Made by a program: the position numbers and the translations under genes. Below are positions 26,867 to 34,781 of a DNA stretch of 64,000 bases, one piece after another. Each line of letters opens with the position of its first letter. Within the stretch, counting starts at the first letter, position 1. The DNA lies in assembly GCF_004920835.1 (NCBI RefSeq), contig NZ_QFHO01000006.1:62001-126000 (forward strand), written 5' to 3'. Source of the DNA: Stenotrophomonas maltophilia (GTDB lineage: Bacteria; Pseudomonadota; Gammaproteobacteria; Xanthomonadales; Xanthomonadaceae). The notes beneath the pieces are model-generated. The model saw only the letters and a program-made list of their open reading frames with translations, was not told the origin of the DNA and searched no databases.

Positions 26867-27555
26867 TCGTCGAGGATGAGCCGCTGGTACGCCAGCGCCT
26901 GCTGCGCCTGTGCAGTGAACTGGCAGGCGCGCGCGCGCGCTTCGACGCCGTTGCTGATCTGGAGTCGGCCGGAGATCGACTGCAACGCAGCGTCTACGAT
27001 GGCCTGCTGCTGGACCTCAACCTGGGCGGCGACGATGGTTTCGAGCTGCTTCGGCGCGCGGTGGCCGGACGCTATCAGTGCGTGGTGGTGTCGGCCCATC
27101 GCGATCGCGCGCTGCAGGCATTCGAGCATGGTGTGCTCGACTTCGTACCCAAGCCGTTCTCGCGTGAGCGCCTTGGCCAGGCACTGGAACGCCTGCTCGA
27201 CACCGGCGGCTCCCGCCCTGGCCGCGCGCGCTATCTGGGTGTCTGGCGGGCGCAGGGCACGGCGACCGTAGAACTTGCTGACGTGCTCTGGATCCGCGCC
27301 GACGGCGACTACAGCCAGGTGCGCATGCGCGATGGCCGCAGCGAGCTGCACGACAAGTCCCTGGCCGGACTGGGCAGCGTGCTGCCTGGCGACTTCGTGC
27401 GTTGCCATCGTTCCTATCTGGTCAATCTGCAGCATGTGCGCATGCTGCATGCAGGATCGGGCAGCCGTTACTGGCTGGTGTTGAGCGATGGCAGCGAGCT
27501 GGCCGTGGGCCGCGCGCATGTGGCGGCAATACGCGGAGAGCTGGGGATGGAGTGA
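26854..27555 (+). CDS. LytTR-type response regulator
   Basis: A 233-residue regulator paired with the preceding kinase. The receiver domain (1-120) has acidic residues in VEDEP and the phosphoacceptor Asp54 in LLLDLNLGGDDG. The C-terminal LytTR DNA-binding domain (about 138-230) is marked by VLWIRADGDYSQVRMRDG and FVRCHRSYLVNLQHVRML. Such pairs control cell-wall, export or virulence genes; no target is evident, though an exported peptidase and an amidase gene flank the pair. Confidence 0.93.
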   Translation: MRILIVEDEPLVRQRLLRLCSELAGARARFDAVADLESAGDRLQRSVYDGLLLDLNLGGDDGFELLRRAVAGRYQCVVVSAHRDRALQAFEHGVLDFVPKPFSRERLGQALERLLDTGGSRPGRARYLGVWRAQGTATVELADVLWIRADGDYSQVRMRDGRSELHDKSLAGLGSVLPGDFVRCHRSYLVNLQHVRMLHAGSGSRYWLVLSDGSELAVGRAHVAAIRGELGME

Positions 27556-27566
27556 GGTGTGGAAGC

Positions 27567-27644
27567 TGCCAGCCATGGGCTGGCACTACTGCACTTCGTG
27601 GTGGTGGCCGCGCTGCGCGCTCGCCGGGCATGGCCCGGCGCTAC
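27567..27644. repeat. Two SMAG-type hairpin repeats
   Basis: Inverted repeats at 27567-27589 and 27622-27644 end in CACTAC and CGCTAC, the reverse of the GTAG head. They lie between the convergent LytTR regulator and amidase genes. Confidence 0.75.
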
Positions 27645-27676
27645 CCACTTCCGGGTGTTCTGCGCCGCGCGAGCAT

Positions 27677-28423
27677 CTACGGGGTCTGCAGCAGCAAGGA
27701 ATGCAGGATGCGGGCATCTTCGGCATCCAGCGTCTTCGGCAGGTCGTCGCGGCCACGGAAGCGACGGTGGAAGGCGGCGACGGTGGCCTCGCGGTTGTCC
27801 AGCGGGTAGCCAAAGCGGGCCAGCGCATTCCATGCATCGAAGCCTTCGGGTGCCGCACCATCGGCGGCGCGCGGCCACACGCCGAACCCGGCGTCGGCCA
27901 GCTGCTGCCAGGGGAAGAAGCGGCTTGGGTCCTGCTTGCGGGTCGGCGCCAGGTCGGCATGGCCGATGACCTGCCGCGGCGGGATGTTCAGCCGTTCAGT
28001 GAGATCGCGCAGCAGCACGATCAATGACTCGATCTGCGCCGGGCTGAAGGGACTGCGACCGTCGTTGTCGAGTTCGATGCCGATCGAGGCTGAATTGAGA
28101 TCGGTGATGGTGCCCCAGCGCCCGGCACCGGCATGCCAGGCGCGGCGTTCATCGGCCACCAGCTGGTAGCGATGGCCATCGGCGCCGATCAGGTAGTGCG
28201 CGCTGACCCGTCCGCCGCTGTTGGCGGTACGCAGCGTGTGCAGGCTCTGCTGCACCGACTTCTGCTCGGTGTGATGGATGACGATGATGACCGGCGTGCG
28301 CGCGTTCTGGTTCGGCGACGGCACCCAGGTGGCGAGCGGATTGCGGGCTTCCTGTGGCGCGGAAGCGCAGGCGGCCAGCAACAGACAGGCCGAGAGCATC
28401 AGAGCGGTGCGGATCGGGTGCAT
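27677..28423 (-). CDS. N-acetylmuramoyl-L-alanine amidase lipoprotein, AmpD/AmiD type
   Basis: A 248-residue lipoprotein (lipobox LAAC). The amidase_2 domain carries zinc-ligand motifs IVIHHTEQKS, AWHAGAGRWG and GHADLAPTRKQDPSRFF. The C-terminal part (FDAWNALARFGYPLDN and RRFRGRDDLPKTLDAEDARIL) matches the extra helical domain of AmiD and AmpDh2, which bind the cell wall. It cuts the lactyl amide bond of peptidoglycan or anhydro-muropeptides in the outer membrane. Start chosen at MHPIRTALML. Confidence 0.93.
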   Translation of the reverse strand: MHPIRTALMLSACLLLAACASAPQEARNPLATWVPSPNQNARTPVIIVIHHTEQKSVQQSLHTLRTANSGGRVSAHYLIGADGHRYQLVADERRAWHAGAGRWGTITDLNSASIGIELDNDGRSPFSPAQIESLIVLLRDLTERLNIPPRQVIGHADLAPTRKQDPSRFFPWQQLADAGFGVWPRAADGAAPEGFDAWNALARFGYPLDNREATVAAFHRRFRGRDDLPKTLDAEDARILHSLLLQTP

Positions 28424-28464
28424 GGCCCGATTGTGCGCGATCAGGCCGGATGATGCATGCCACG

Positions 28465-28527
28465 GTGCCGACCAACGGTCGGCACCCACCAGAGCAGGAG
28501 CAGTGCCAAGCAAGCTTGGCACCCACC
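28465..28527. repeat. Two SMAG-like hairpins
   Basis: GTGCCGACC-AAC-GGTCGGCAC followed by CCACC (28465-28490) and GTGCCAAGC with GCTTGGCAC (28503-28527) form adjacent hairpins between amiD-like and amtB genes. Confidence 0.7.
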
Positions 28528-28530
28528 AAA

Positions 28531-28558
28531 CGCAAAGGCGGCCCCGCAGGGCCGCCCG
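28531..28558 (-). terminator. Terminator of the glnK-amtB operon
   Basis: An 8-bp GC stem (28537-28544 with 28549-28556) is followed on the minus strand by TTTGCG, a few bases past the amtB stop codon. Confidence 0.7.
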
Positions 28559-28565
28559 CCACGCA

Positions 28566-29996
28566 TCAGGCCTCGTAGGCCGATTCGCCGTGCGAGGTCA
28601 CATCCAGGCCAGTACGCTCTGCTTCCTCGGTCACGCGCAGGCCGACCACGCTGCGCACCACCAGCAGGATCAGCGTGGTCACCACCGCCGACCAGACCAC
28701 CGTCAGGCCAACACTGACCACCTGCACCCACACTTGGTGCGCGATATCCAGATCGGCCTTGGTGCCGCCCAGCGACTGCGCACTGAACACGCCGGTGAGG
28801 ATCGCGCCGACGATACCGCCGACACCGTGTACGCCGAACACGTCGGCGGTGTCGTCCACCTTCAGCAGGCGCTTGAGACCGGTCACACCCCACACGCAGA
28901 CCACACCGGCGACGAAGCCGATGACGATCGCGCCGAGCGGGCCGACTGTGCCGCAGGCCGGGGTGATGCCGACCAGACCGGCCACCGCACCCGAGGCGGC
29001 GCCCAGTGCCGACGGCTTGCCCTTGCTGATCGCTTCGACCAGCGTCCAGCCCAGCACGGCAGCAGCGGTGGCCAGCACCGTGTTGAGGAAGGCCAGCGAG
29101 GCGACGGTATCGGCGGCGGCGGCGGACCCGGCATTGAAGCCGAACCAGCCGACCCACAACAGCATCGCGCCGATGTAGGTGAACGGGACGTTGTGCGGCT
29201 TCAGCGCGGTCTGTCCGTAGCCCAGGCGCTTGCCGACGAACCACGCGGCGACCAGGCCGGCAACACCGGCATTGATGTGGACCACGGTGCCGCCGGCGAA
29301 ATCGATCGCACCCATTTCACCGAGGTAACCGCCACCCCACACGATGTGCGCCATCGGGATGTAGCTGAGGGTGAACCACAACGCCGAGAACAGCAGCACC
29401 GCGCGGAACTTGATGCGCTCGGCGAAGGCGCCGACGATCAGTGCGGTGGTGATGCCGGCGAAGGTCGACTGGAAGGCGACGAACAGGTAGTCCGGCAGGC
29501 CCTTGATCGGGGTGTTGCCCACCGACTCCGGCGTGAACCCCTTGAGGAAGGCGAACTCGGTGAACGAACCGAAGAACGGATTACCGGCGCTGAACACCGC
29601 GCTGTAGCCATAGGCCACCCACAGCAGCAGCACCAGCGAGAACACGACCAGGATCTGGCTGAGCACCGACAGCACGTTCTTCGAACGCACCAGGCCGCCG
29701 TAGAACAACGCCAGGCCCGGCACCACCATCAGCAGCACCAGCAGGGTGGAGGTCAGCATCCACGCCACGTCGCCATGGTCGTAGGCCGCGGCGGCTTCGG
29801 CGACGGCAGGTGCGGCAGCCGCGGCGACCGGGTCCTGCAGCGGTTCGACCGCTACGGTTTCGCTTGGCAGCGGCGACACCTGGGCCTGCGCATGGGCAGT
29901 TCCCGGCCAGGCGCCAGCAGCCAGCGCACTGAGCAGCATCAACAGGCACACCAGATGGAACCGGGCTTGCCACCCGGTGAGAAGGCGCATCTTCAT
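28566..29996 (-). CDS. amtB: Ammonium transporter AmtB
   Basis: A 476-residue inner-membrane channel with a signal peptide (to about residue 36), a periplasmic Ala/Glu/Pro-rich extension (about 37-75) and eleven membrane segments. GLALFYGGLVRSKN, GAFAERIKFRAVLLFSALW and FGVHGVGGIVGAILTGVF are Amt signatures; the pore His of VVHINAG and FGVHGVGG are present. It conducts NH3/NH4+ and is blocked by GlnK. It lies 21 bases after glnK, the conserved pairing. Confidence 0.97.
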   Translation of the reverse strand: MKMRLLTGWQARFHLVCLLMLLSALAAGAWPGTAHAQAQVSPLPSETVAVEPLQDPVAAAAAPAVAEAAAAYDHGDVAWMLTSTLLVLLMVVPGLALFYGGLVRSKNVLSVLSQILVVFSLVLLLWVAYGYSAVFSAGNPFFGSFTEFAFLKGFTPESVGNTPIKGLPDYLFVAFQSTFAGITTALIVGAFAERIKFRAVLLFSALWFTLSYIPMAHIVWGGGYLGEMGAIDFAGGTVVHINAGVAGLVAAWFVGKRLGYGQTALKPHNVPFTYIGAMLLWVGWFGFNAGSAAAADTVASLAFLNTVLATAAAVLGWTLVEAISKGKPSALGAASGAVAGLVGITPACGTVGPLGAIVIGFVAGVVCVWGVTGLKRLLKVDDTADVFGVHGVGGIVGAILTGVFSAQSLGGTKADLDIAHQVWVQVVSVGLTVVWSAVVTTLILLVVRSVVGLRVTEEAERTGLDVTSHGESAYEA

Positions 29997-30017
29997 GGGG
30001 GAGTCTCCGGAAGGGGG

Positions 30018-30627
<610 letters not shown>

Positions 30628-30702
30628 CTGCGGCTCCCCAGCCGCGAAGACGGAAGCGATGGCGGCGGGTGGGAGGGGGAAGCCCACCGCCATCGCCACC
30701 GA

Positions 30703-32112
30703 TCAGCTGGCGTAGTACAGCTGGTATTCCAGCGGGTGGGTGGCCGCGCGGAACTTGGTCACTTCCTGCATCTTCAGCGCGATGTAGCCGTCGATGAAGT
30801 CATCGCTCATCACGCCGCCGGCCTTCAGGAACTCGCGGTCCTTGTCCAGCGCTTCCAGCGCCTGGTCCAGCGAGGAGCAGACCTGCGGGATCAGCTTCTC
30901 TTCTTCCGGCGGCAGGTCGTACAGGTCCTTGTCGCTCGGTGCGCCCGGGTCGATCTGGTTCTTGATGCCGTCCAGGCCGGCCATCATCAGCGCGGTGAAG
31001 GTCAGGTAGCCGGACTGGATCGGATCGGGGAAGCGCATTTCAATGCGGCGTGCCTTCGGGTTGGACACCCACGGAATGCGGCACGATGCCGAACGGTTGC
31101 GGGCCGAGTAGGCCAGCATCACCGGCGCTTCGTAGCCCGGCACCAGGCGCTTGTAGCTGTTGGTGCCCGAGTTGGCGAAGGCGTTGATGGCCTTGGCGTG
31201 CTTGAAGATGCCGCCGATGTACCACAGCGCCATCTGGCTCAGGCCGCCGTAGCCGTCACCGGAGAACAGGTTGGTGCCGCCCTTGGACAGCGACTGGTGC
31301 ACGTGCATGCCGCTGCCGTTGTCGCCGACGATCGGCTTGGGCATGAAGGTAACGGTCTTGCCGTTGCGGTGCGCCACGTTCTTGATCACGTACTTCATGC
31401 GCAGCAGTTCGTCGGCCTTCTGCACCAGGGTGCTGAACTTGGTGCCGATCTCGCACTGGCCGGCGGTGGCCACTTCGTGGTGCTGCACTTCCACTTCGAT
31501 GCCGACCTGTTCCAGGGTCTTGCACATTTCGGCGCGCAGGTCGTGCAGGGTGTCGGTCGGCGGCACCGGGAAGTAACCGCCCTTCACGCCCGGACGGTAG
31601 CCGCTGTTGGCGCCGTCGTACTTGGCGCCGCTGTTCCACGCCGCTTCTTCCGAATCGACCTGGAAGAAGGTATGGCCCATTTCATTGGCGAAGCGGACCG
31701 AATCGAAGATGAAGAATTCCGGCTCCGGGCCGAAGAAGGCGGTTTCGGCAATGCCCGAGGACTTCAGGTACGACTCGGCGCGCTTGGCGATGCCGCGCGG
31801 GCAACGGCCGTAGGGCTGCATGGTGGCCGGGTCGAGGATGTCGCAGCTGATCACGATGGTCGGATCGGCGTAGAACGGATCAACGTAGGCGCTGGCGGTG
31901 TCCGGCAGCAGCACCATGTCCGATTCGGCGATGCCCTTCCAGCCAGCGATCGAGCTGCCATCGAACATCTTGCCTTCTTCAAACAGCGACGGCTCGACGA
32001 TGCTGACCGGGAAGGTCACGTGCTGCTCGACACCGCGCATGTCGACGAAACGCAGGTCGACGAACTCGATCTGGTTGTCCTTGATCAGCTTTTCTACGTT
32101 TTCCACGGACAT
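30703..32112 (-). CDS. glnA: Glutamine synthetase type I
   Basis: A 469-residue dodecameric enzyme that makes glutamine from glutamate, ammonia and [15 protein letters not shown] is the N-terminal signature, [11 protein letters not shown] is in the metal-binding region, and [12 protein letters not shown] contains the adenylylation Tyr near residue 398. Start [13 protein letters not shown] at 32112 is the canonical one. It has a sigma-54 promoter and two NtrC boxes upstream, so it is activated during nitrogen limitation, and glnK-amtB follow on the same strand. Confidence 0.98.
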   Translation of the reverse strand: MSVENVEKLIKDNQIEFVDLRFVDMRGVEQHVTFPVSIVEPSLFEEGKMFDGSSIAGWKGIAESDMVLLPDTASAYVDPFYADPTIVISCDILDPATMQPYGRCPRGIAKRAESYLKSSGIAETAFFGPEPEFFIFDSVRFANEMGHTFFQVDSEEAAWNSGAKYDGANSGYRPGVKGGYFPVPPTDTLHDLRAEMCKTLEQVGIEVEVQHHEVATAGQCEIGTKFSTLVQKADELLRMKYVIKNVAHRNGKTVTFMPKPIVGDNGSGMHVHQSLSKGGTNLFSGDGYGGLSQMALWYIGGIFKHAKAINAFANSGTNSYKRLVPGYEAPVMLAYSARNRSASCRIPWVSNPKARRIEMRFPDPIQSGYLTFTALMMAGLDGIKNQIDPGAPSDKDLYDLPPEEEKLIPQVCSSLDQALEALDKDREFLKAGGVMSDDFIDGYIALKMQEVTKFRAATHPLEYQLYYAS

Positions 32113-32152
32113 CGGTACGACCTCGGATGGGGATGAATGCCTGCTGAGGTAC

Positions 32153-32169
32153 AGCAACGACCGTGCCAA
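32153..32169 (-). promoter_or_regulatory. Sigma-54 promoter of glnA
   Basis: On the minus strand the sequence TTGGCACGGTCGTTGCT fits the sigma-54 consensus TGGCACG-N4-TTGCW perfectly, with GG and GC ten bases apart. The -12 element is about 40 bases upstream of the glnA start codon. Confidence 0.9.
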
Positions 32170-32231
32170 CTTTTGGCCGCCCGCAAGTCATTGATTTCAA
32201 AAAGGGCGCTCCGGATCGGTGCAGAACAGCG

Positions 32232-32248
32232 CGCACCAAACGGGTGCA
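32232..32248. promoter_or_regulatory. NtrC enhancer site 1 for glnA
   Basis: CGCACC-AAACG-GGTGCA differs from the NtrC consensus by one base. Its centre is about 75 bp upstream of the -24 element of the glnA promoter. Confidence 0.8.
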
Positions 32249-32260
32249 ACTGGAACCAGA

Positions 32261-32277
32261 CGCACCCGTTTGGTGCG
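32261..32277. promoter_or_regulatory. NtrC enhancer site 2 for glnA
   Basis: CGCACC-CGTTT-GGTGCG has two end mismatches to the consensus. Its 15-bp core is the exact reverse complement of the core of site 1, 29 bp away centre to centre (close to three helical turns), which suits cooperative NtrC binding. Confidence 0.78.
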
Positions 32278-32331
32278 GCATGGATCGTCTATTCTTTCGA
32301 CCTTCTTCTGCCGCCCACACCCGCACTGTCC

Positions 32332-33126
32332 ATGTCCGACCTGCTCTCCGCCCTGCTGCTGGGCATCCTCGAAGGCTTGACCGAATTCCTGCCGATCTCC
32401 AGCACCGGCCACCTGCTGATCGCCCAGCACTGGCTGGGCGCGCGATCGGACTTCTTCAACATCATCATCCAGGCCGGTGCGATCCTGGCCGTGGTGCTGG
32501 TGTTCCGCCAGCGCCTGCTGCAGCTGGCCACCGGCTTCGGCCAGCGCGAGAACCGCGAGTACGTGTTCAAGCTCGGTGCCGCCTTCCTGGTAACCGCGGT
32601 GGTTGGCCTGGTGGTGCGCAAGGCCGGCTGGTCCCTACCGGAAACGGTCAGCCCGGTGGCCTGGGCATTGATCATCGGCGGCATCTGGATGCTGCTGGTG
32701 GAGGCCTATACCGCACGCCTGCCCGACCGCGACCAGGTGACCTGGACGGTGGCCATTGGTGTCGGCCTGGCACAGGTGGTGGCCGGTGTGTTTCCCGGCA
32801 CCTCGCGCTCGGCCTCGGCGATTTTCCTGGCGATGCTGCTGGGCCTGAGCCGTCGCGCGGCGGCCGCCGAATTCGTGTTCCTGGTCGGCATTCCGACCAT
32901 GTTCGCGGCCAGTGCGTACACCTTCCTGGAACTGGCCAAGGAAGGAAACCTGGCCAGCGAGAACTGGACCGAGGTGGGTGTGGCCTTCATTGCCGCGGCC
33001 ATCACCGGCTTCGTCGTAGTGAAGTGGCTGATGGGCTACATCAAGTCGCACAGGTTCACCGCGTTCGCGCTTTACCGCATCGCGCTGGGCGCCGCGCTGC
33101 TGCTGTGGTTGCCCTCCGGCAGCTGA
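32332..33126 (+). CDS. uppP: Undecaprenyl-diphosphate phosphatase
   Basis: A 264-residue inner-membrane phosphatase that recycles the bactoprenol carrier for peptidoglycan and other glycans; overproduction gives bacitracin resistance. GILEGLTEFLPISSTGHLL (11-29) is the first active-site region and GVFPGTSRSASAI the second. Seven or eight hydrophobic segments are visible. Start MSDLLSALLLG at 32332. It diverges from glnA, whose NtrC boxes lie in the shared gap. Confidence 0.97.
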   Translation: MSDLLSALLLGILEGLTEFLPISSTGHLLIAQHWLGARSDFFNIIIQAGAILAVVLVFRQRLLQLATGFGQRENREYVFKLGAAFLVTAVVGLVVRKAGWSLPETVSPVAWALIIGGIWMLLVEAYTARLPDRDQVTWTVAIGVGLAQVVAGVFPGTSRSASAIFLAMLLGLSRRAAAAEFVFLVGIPTMFAASAYTFLELAKEGNLASENWTEVGVAFIAAAITGFVVVKWLMGYIKSHRFTAFALYRIALGAALLLWLPSGS

Positions 33127-33199
33127 ACAGCGCCGGGGCACGGTAACCCCGTTGCCGGCCCCACCCCGTTTCCCCCACGGTTCCCCAAGGAGAATCACC

Positions 33200-34027
33200 A
33201 TGAACCGCAAGCTCACACTGCTCCTCCCGCTGGCCCTGATGGCCGCCTGCAGCCAGACCCCGGCACCGGCCGGCACCGGCGGCGACGACGTTGCCCCGGC
33301 GGCGGCCAAGGCAGCAGACCAGCAGACGCTGGCGCACCTGGATGCGCAGCGACTGCAGAGCCAGCATTGGCTGCTGCAGCAGGCCACCGCCGCCGACGGC
33401 AAGCGCATCGACGCGCTGTTCGCCCGCGAAGACAAGCCGGTCACCCTGGACTTCGCTGATGGCCGCCTGTCGGTCAGCAACGCCTGCAACCACATGGGTG
33501 GCGGTTACACCCTGGCCGACGGCAAGCTGAGCGTCAGCGCGATGGCCTCGACCATGATGGCCTGCACCGACAAGGCGCTGATGGCGCTGGACGAAGCCGT
33601 GTCGAGCCGCCTGCAGGGCGAGCTGAAGGCCGAACAGGATGCCGACGGCAAGCTGACCCTGACCAACGCCAAGGGCGATGTGCTGGTCTTCAACCCGGAG
33701 CCGACCGCTGAAACCCGCTACGGCGGCGCCGGCGAAACCGTGTTCCTGGAAGTGGCCGCCAAGACCCAGAAATGCTCGCACCCGCTGATCCCGGACTACC
33801 AGTGCCTGCAGGTGCGTGAGGTCAAGTTCGACGACAAGGGCCTGAAGCAGGGCGAGCCGGGCAAGTTCGAGAACTTCTACGGCAGCATCGAGGGTTACAC
33901 CCACGAAGACGGCGTGCGCAACGTGGTGCGCGTGAAGCGCTACGAGGTGAAGAACCCGCCGGCCGATGCGCCGTCGCAGGCGTACGTGCTGGACATGGTG
34001 GTCGAGTCGGCCATCGAGAAGAAATAA
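33200..34027 (+). CDS. Lipoprotein with META and DUF4377 domains
   Basis: A 275-residue lipoprotein (MNRKLTLLLPLALMAACSQ). Residues about 50-165 form a META/HslJ domain (VTLDFADGRLSVSNACNHMGG; STMMACTDKALMALD). Residues about 175-270 match DUF4377 (CLQVREVKFDDKG; NFYGSIEGYTHEDG). META proteins such as HslJ are envelope-stress or heat-shock proteins linked to novobiocin resistance; biochemical activity is unknown. AAGGAGA precedes the ATG. A terminator follows. Confidence 0.88.
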   Translation: MNRKLTLLLPLALMAACSQTPAPAGTGGDDVAPAAAKAADQQTLAHLDAQRLQSQHWLLQQATAADGKRIDALFAREDKPVTLDFADGRLSVSNACNHMGGGYTLADGKLSVSAMASTMMACTDKALMALDEAVSSRLQGELKAEQDADGKLTLTNAKGDVLVFNPEPTAETRYGGAGETVFLEVAAKTQKCSHPLIPDYQCLQVREVKFDDKGLKQGEPGKFENFYGSIEGYTHEDGVRNVVRVKRYEVKNPPADAPSQAYVLDMVVESAIEKK

Positions 34028-34035
34028 AACGATGG

Positions 34036-34062
34036 AAGGGCGGCCGAAAGGCCGCCCTTCTT
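34036..34062. terminator. Bidirectional terminator
   Basis: AAGGGCGGCC pairs with GGCCGCCCTT around GAAA and continues into CTT. It lies between the convergent META lipoprotein and PEBP genes. Confidence 0.85.
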
Positions 34063-34070
34063 CGTTGGCG

Positions 34071-34146
34071 GTAGAGCCGGCCGCTGGCCGGCTGCCACAG
34101 GCACCGCCGGCGGACATGGGACATGCCGGCCAGCGGCCGGCACTAC
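34071..34146. repeat. Inverted pair of SMAG-type hairpins
   Basis: A GTAG-headed hairpin at 34071-34096 and a CTAC-tailed one at 34124-34146 share GCCGGCCGCTGGCCGGC arms in opposite orientation, forming a typical SMAG dimer. Confidence 0.85.
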
Positions 34147-34159
34147 CCGATATACAGCC

Positions 34160-34771
34160 TCAGCCCAGCGCCGGGTTCAGCGTGTAGGTGCCGTGCAGCG
34201 CCGCTTCGGCCAGTACGTGGCCGTGCATGGCGCGGTACGCATCGGCGGCGGTGAAGCGCACCGGCAGATCCAACGAAGCCACGTCCAGCGCGAACACGCG
34301 GAAGAAGTAGCGATGCATACGCTCGTCGTTGAACGGCGGATACGGGCCGTCGTAGCCAAGGTAATCACCGGCCATGTCCGGGTTGCCGGCGAACCAGCCG
34401 GTGAAATCGTTCAGGCCCTGGCGGCTGCCGGCCGGGCCAGCCGGCGCGGTCTTGCCCTTCACCACGAACCCGTCGCTGCAGCTGCCTGCGGCGATCTCCT
34501 GCACCGAGGCCGGGATATCGGCCATCACCCAATGCACGAAATCGCAGCGCGGCTGGTCGCGCGGCACGGTCATGTCCGCGCGGCCGACCGTTTCCGGCAC
34601 GGTCGGCACGTCCGGGTCCACGCATACCAGCAGGTACGAACGGGTGCCTTCCGGCACGCCGCTCCAGGCCAGGTGCGGATTGCGGTCCGGCGCGAAGCCG
34701 GCGGCATCGCCGGCGGCGAACTCGCGGCCGATCGGTGCACCGTTGGTCAGGCTGTGGCTGCTCAGTTGCAT
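34160..34771 (-). CDS. PEBP-like protein (YbhB/YbcL family)
   Basis: A 203-residue cytoplasmic protein of the phosphatidylethanolamine-binding superfamily. NPHLAWSGVPEGTRSYLLV, CVDPDVPT and DFVHWVMADIP form the anion-binding pocket (Asp, Pro and His), and GYDGPYPPFNDERMHRYFF the second pocket wall. Bacterial members have no firm function. It lies 10 bases after the TPR-sulfotransferase gene on the same strand. Confidence 0.93.
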   Translation of the reverse strand: MQLSSHSLTNGAPIGREFAAGDAAGFAPDRNPHLAWSGVPEGTRSYLLVCVDPDVPTVPETVGRADMTVPRDQPRCDFVHWVMADIPASVQEIAAGSCSDGFVVKGKTAPAGPAGSRQGLNDFTGWFAGNPDMAGDYLGYDGPYPPFNDERMHRYFFRVFALDVASLDLPVRFTAADAYRAMHGHVLAEAALHGTYTLNPALG

Positions 34772-34781
34772 CGGTGTCTCC

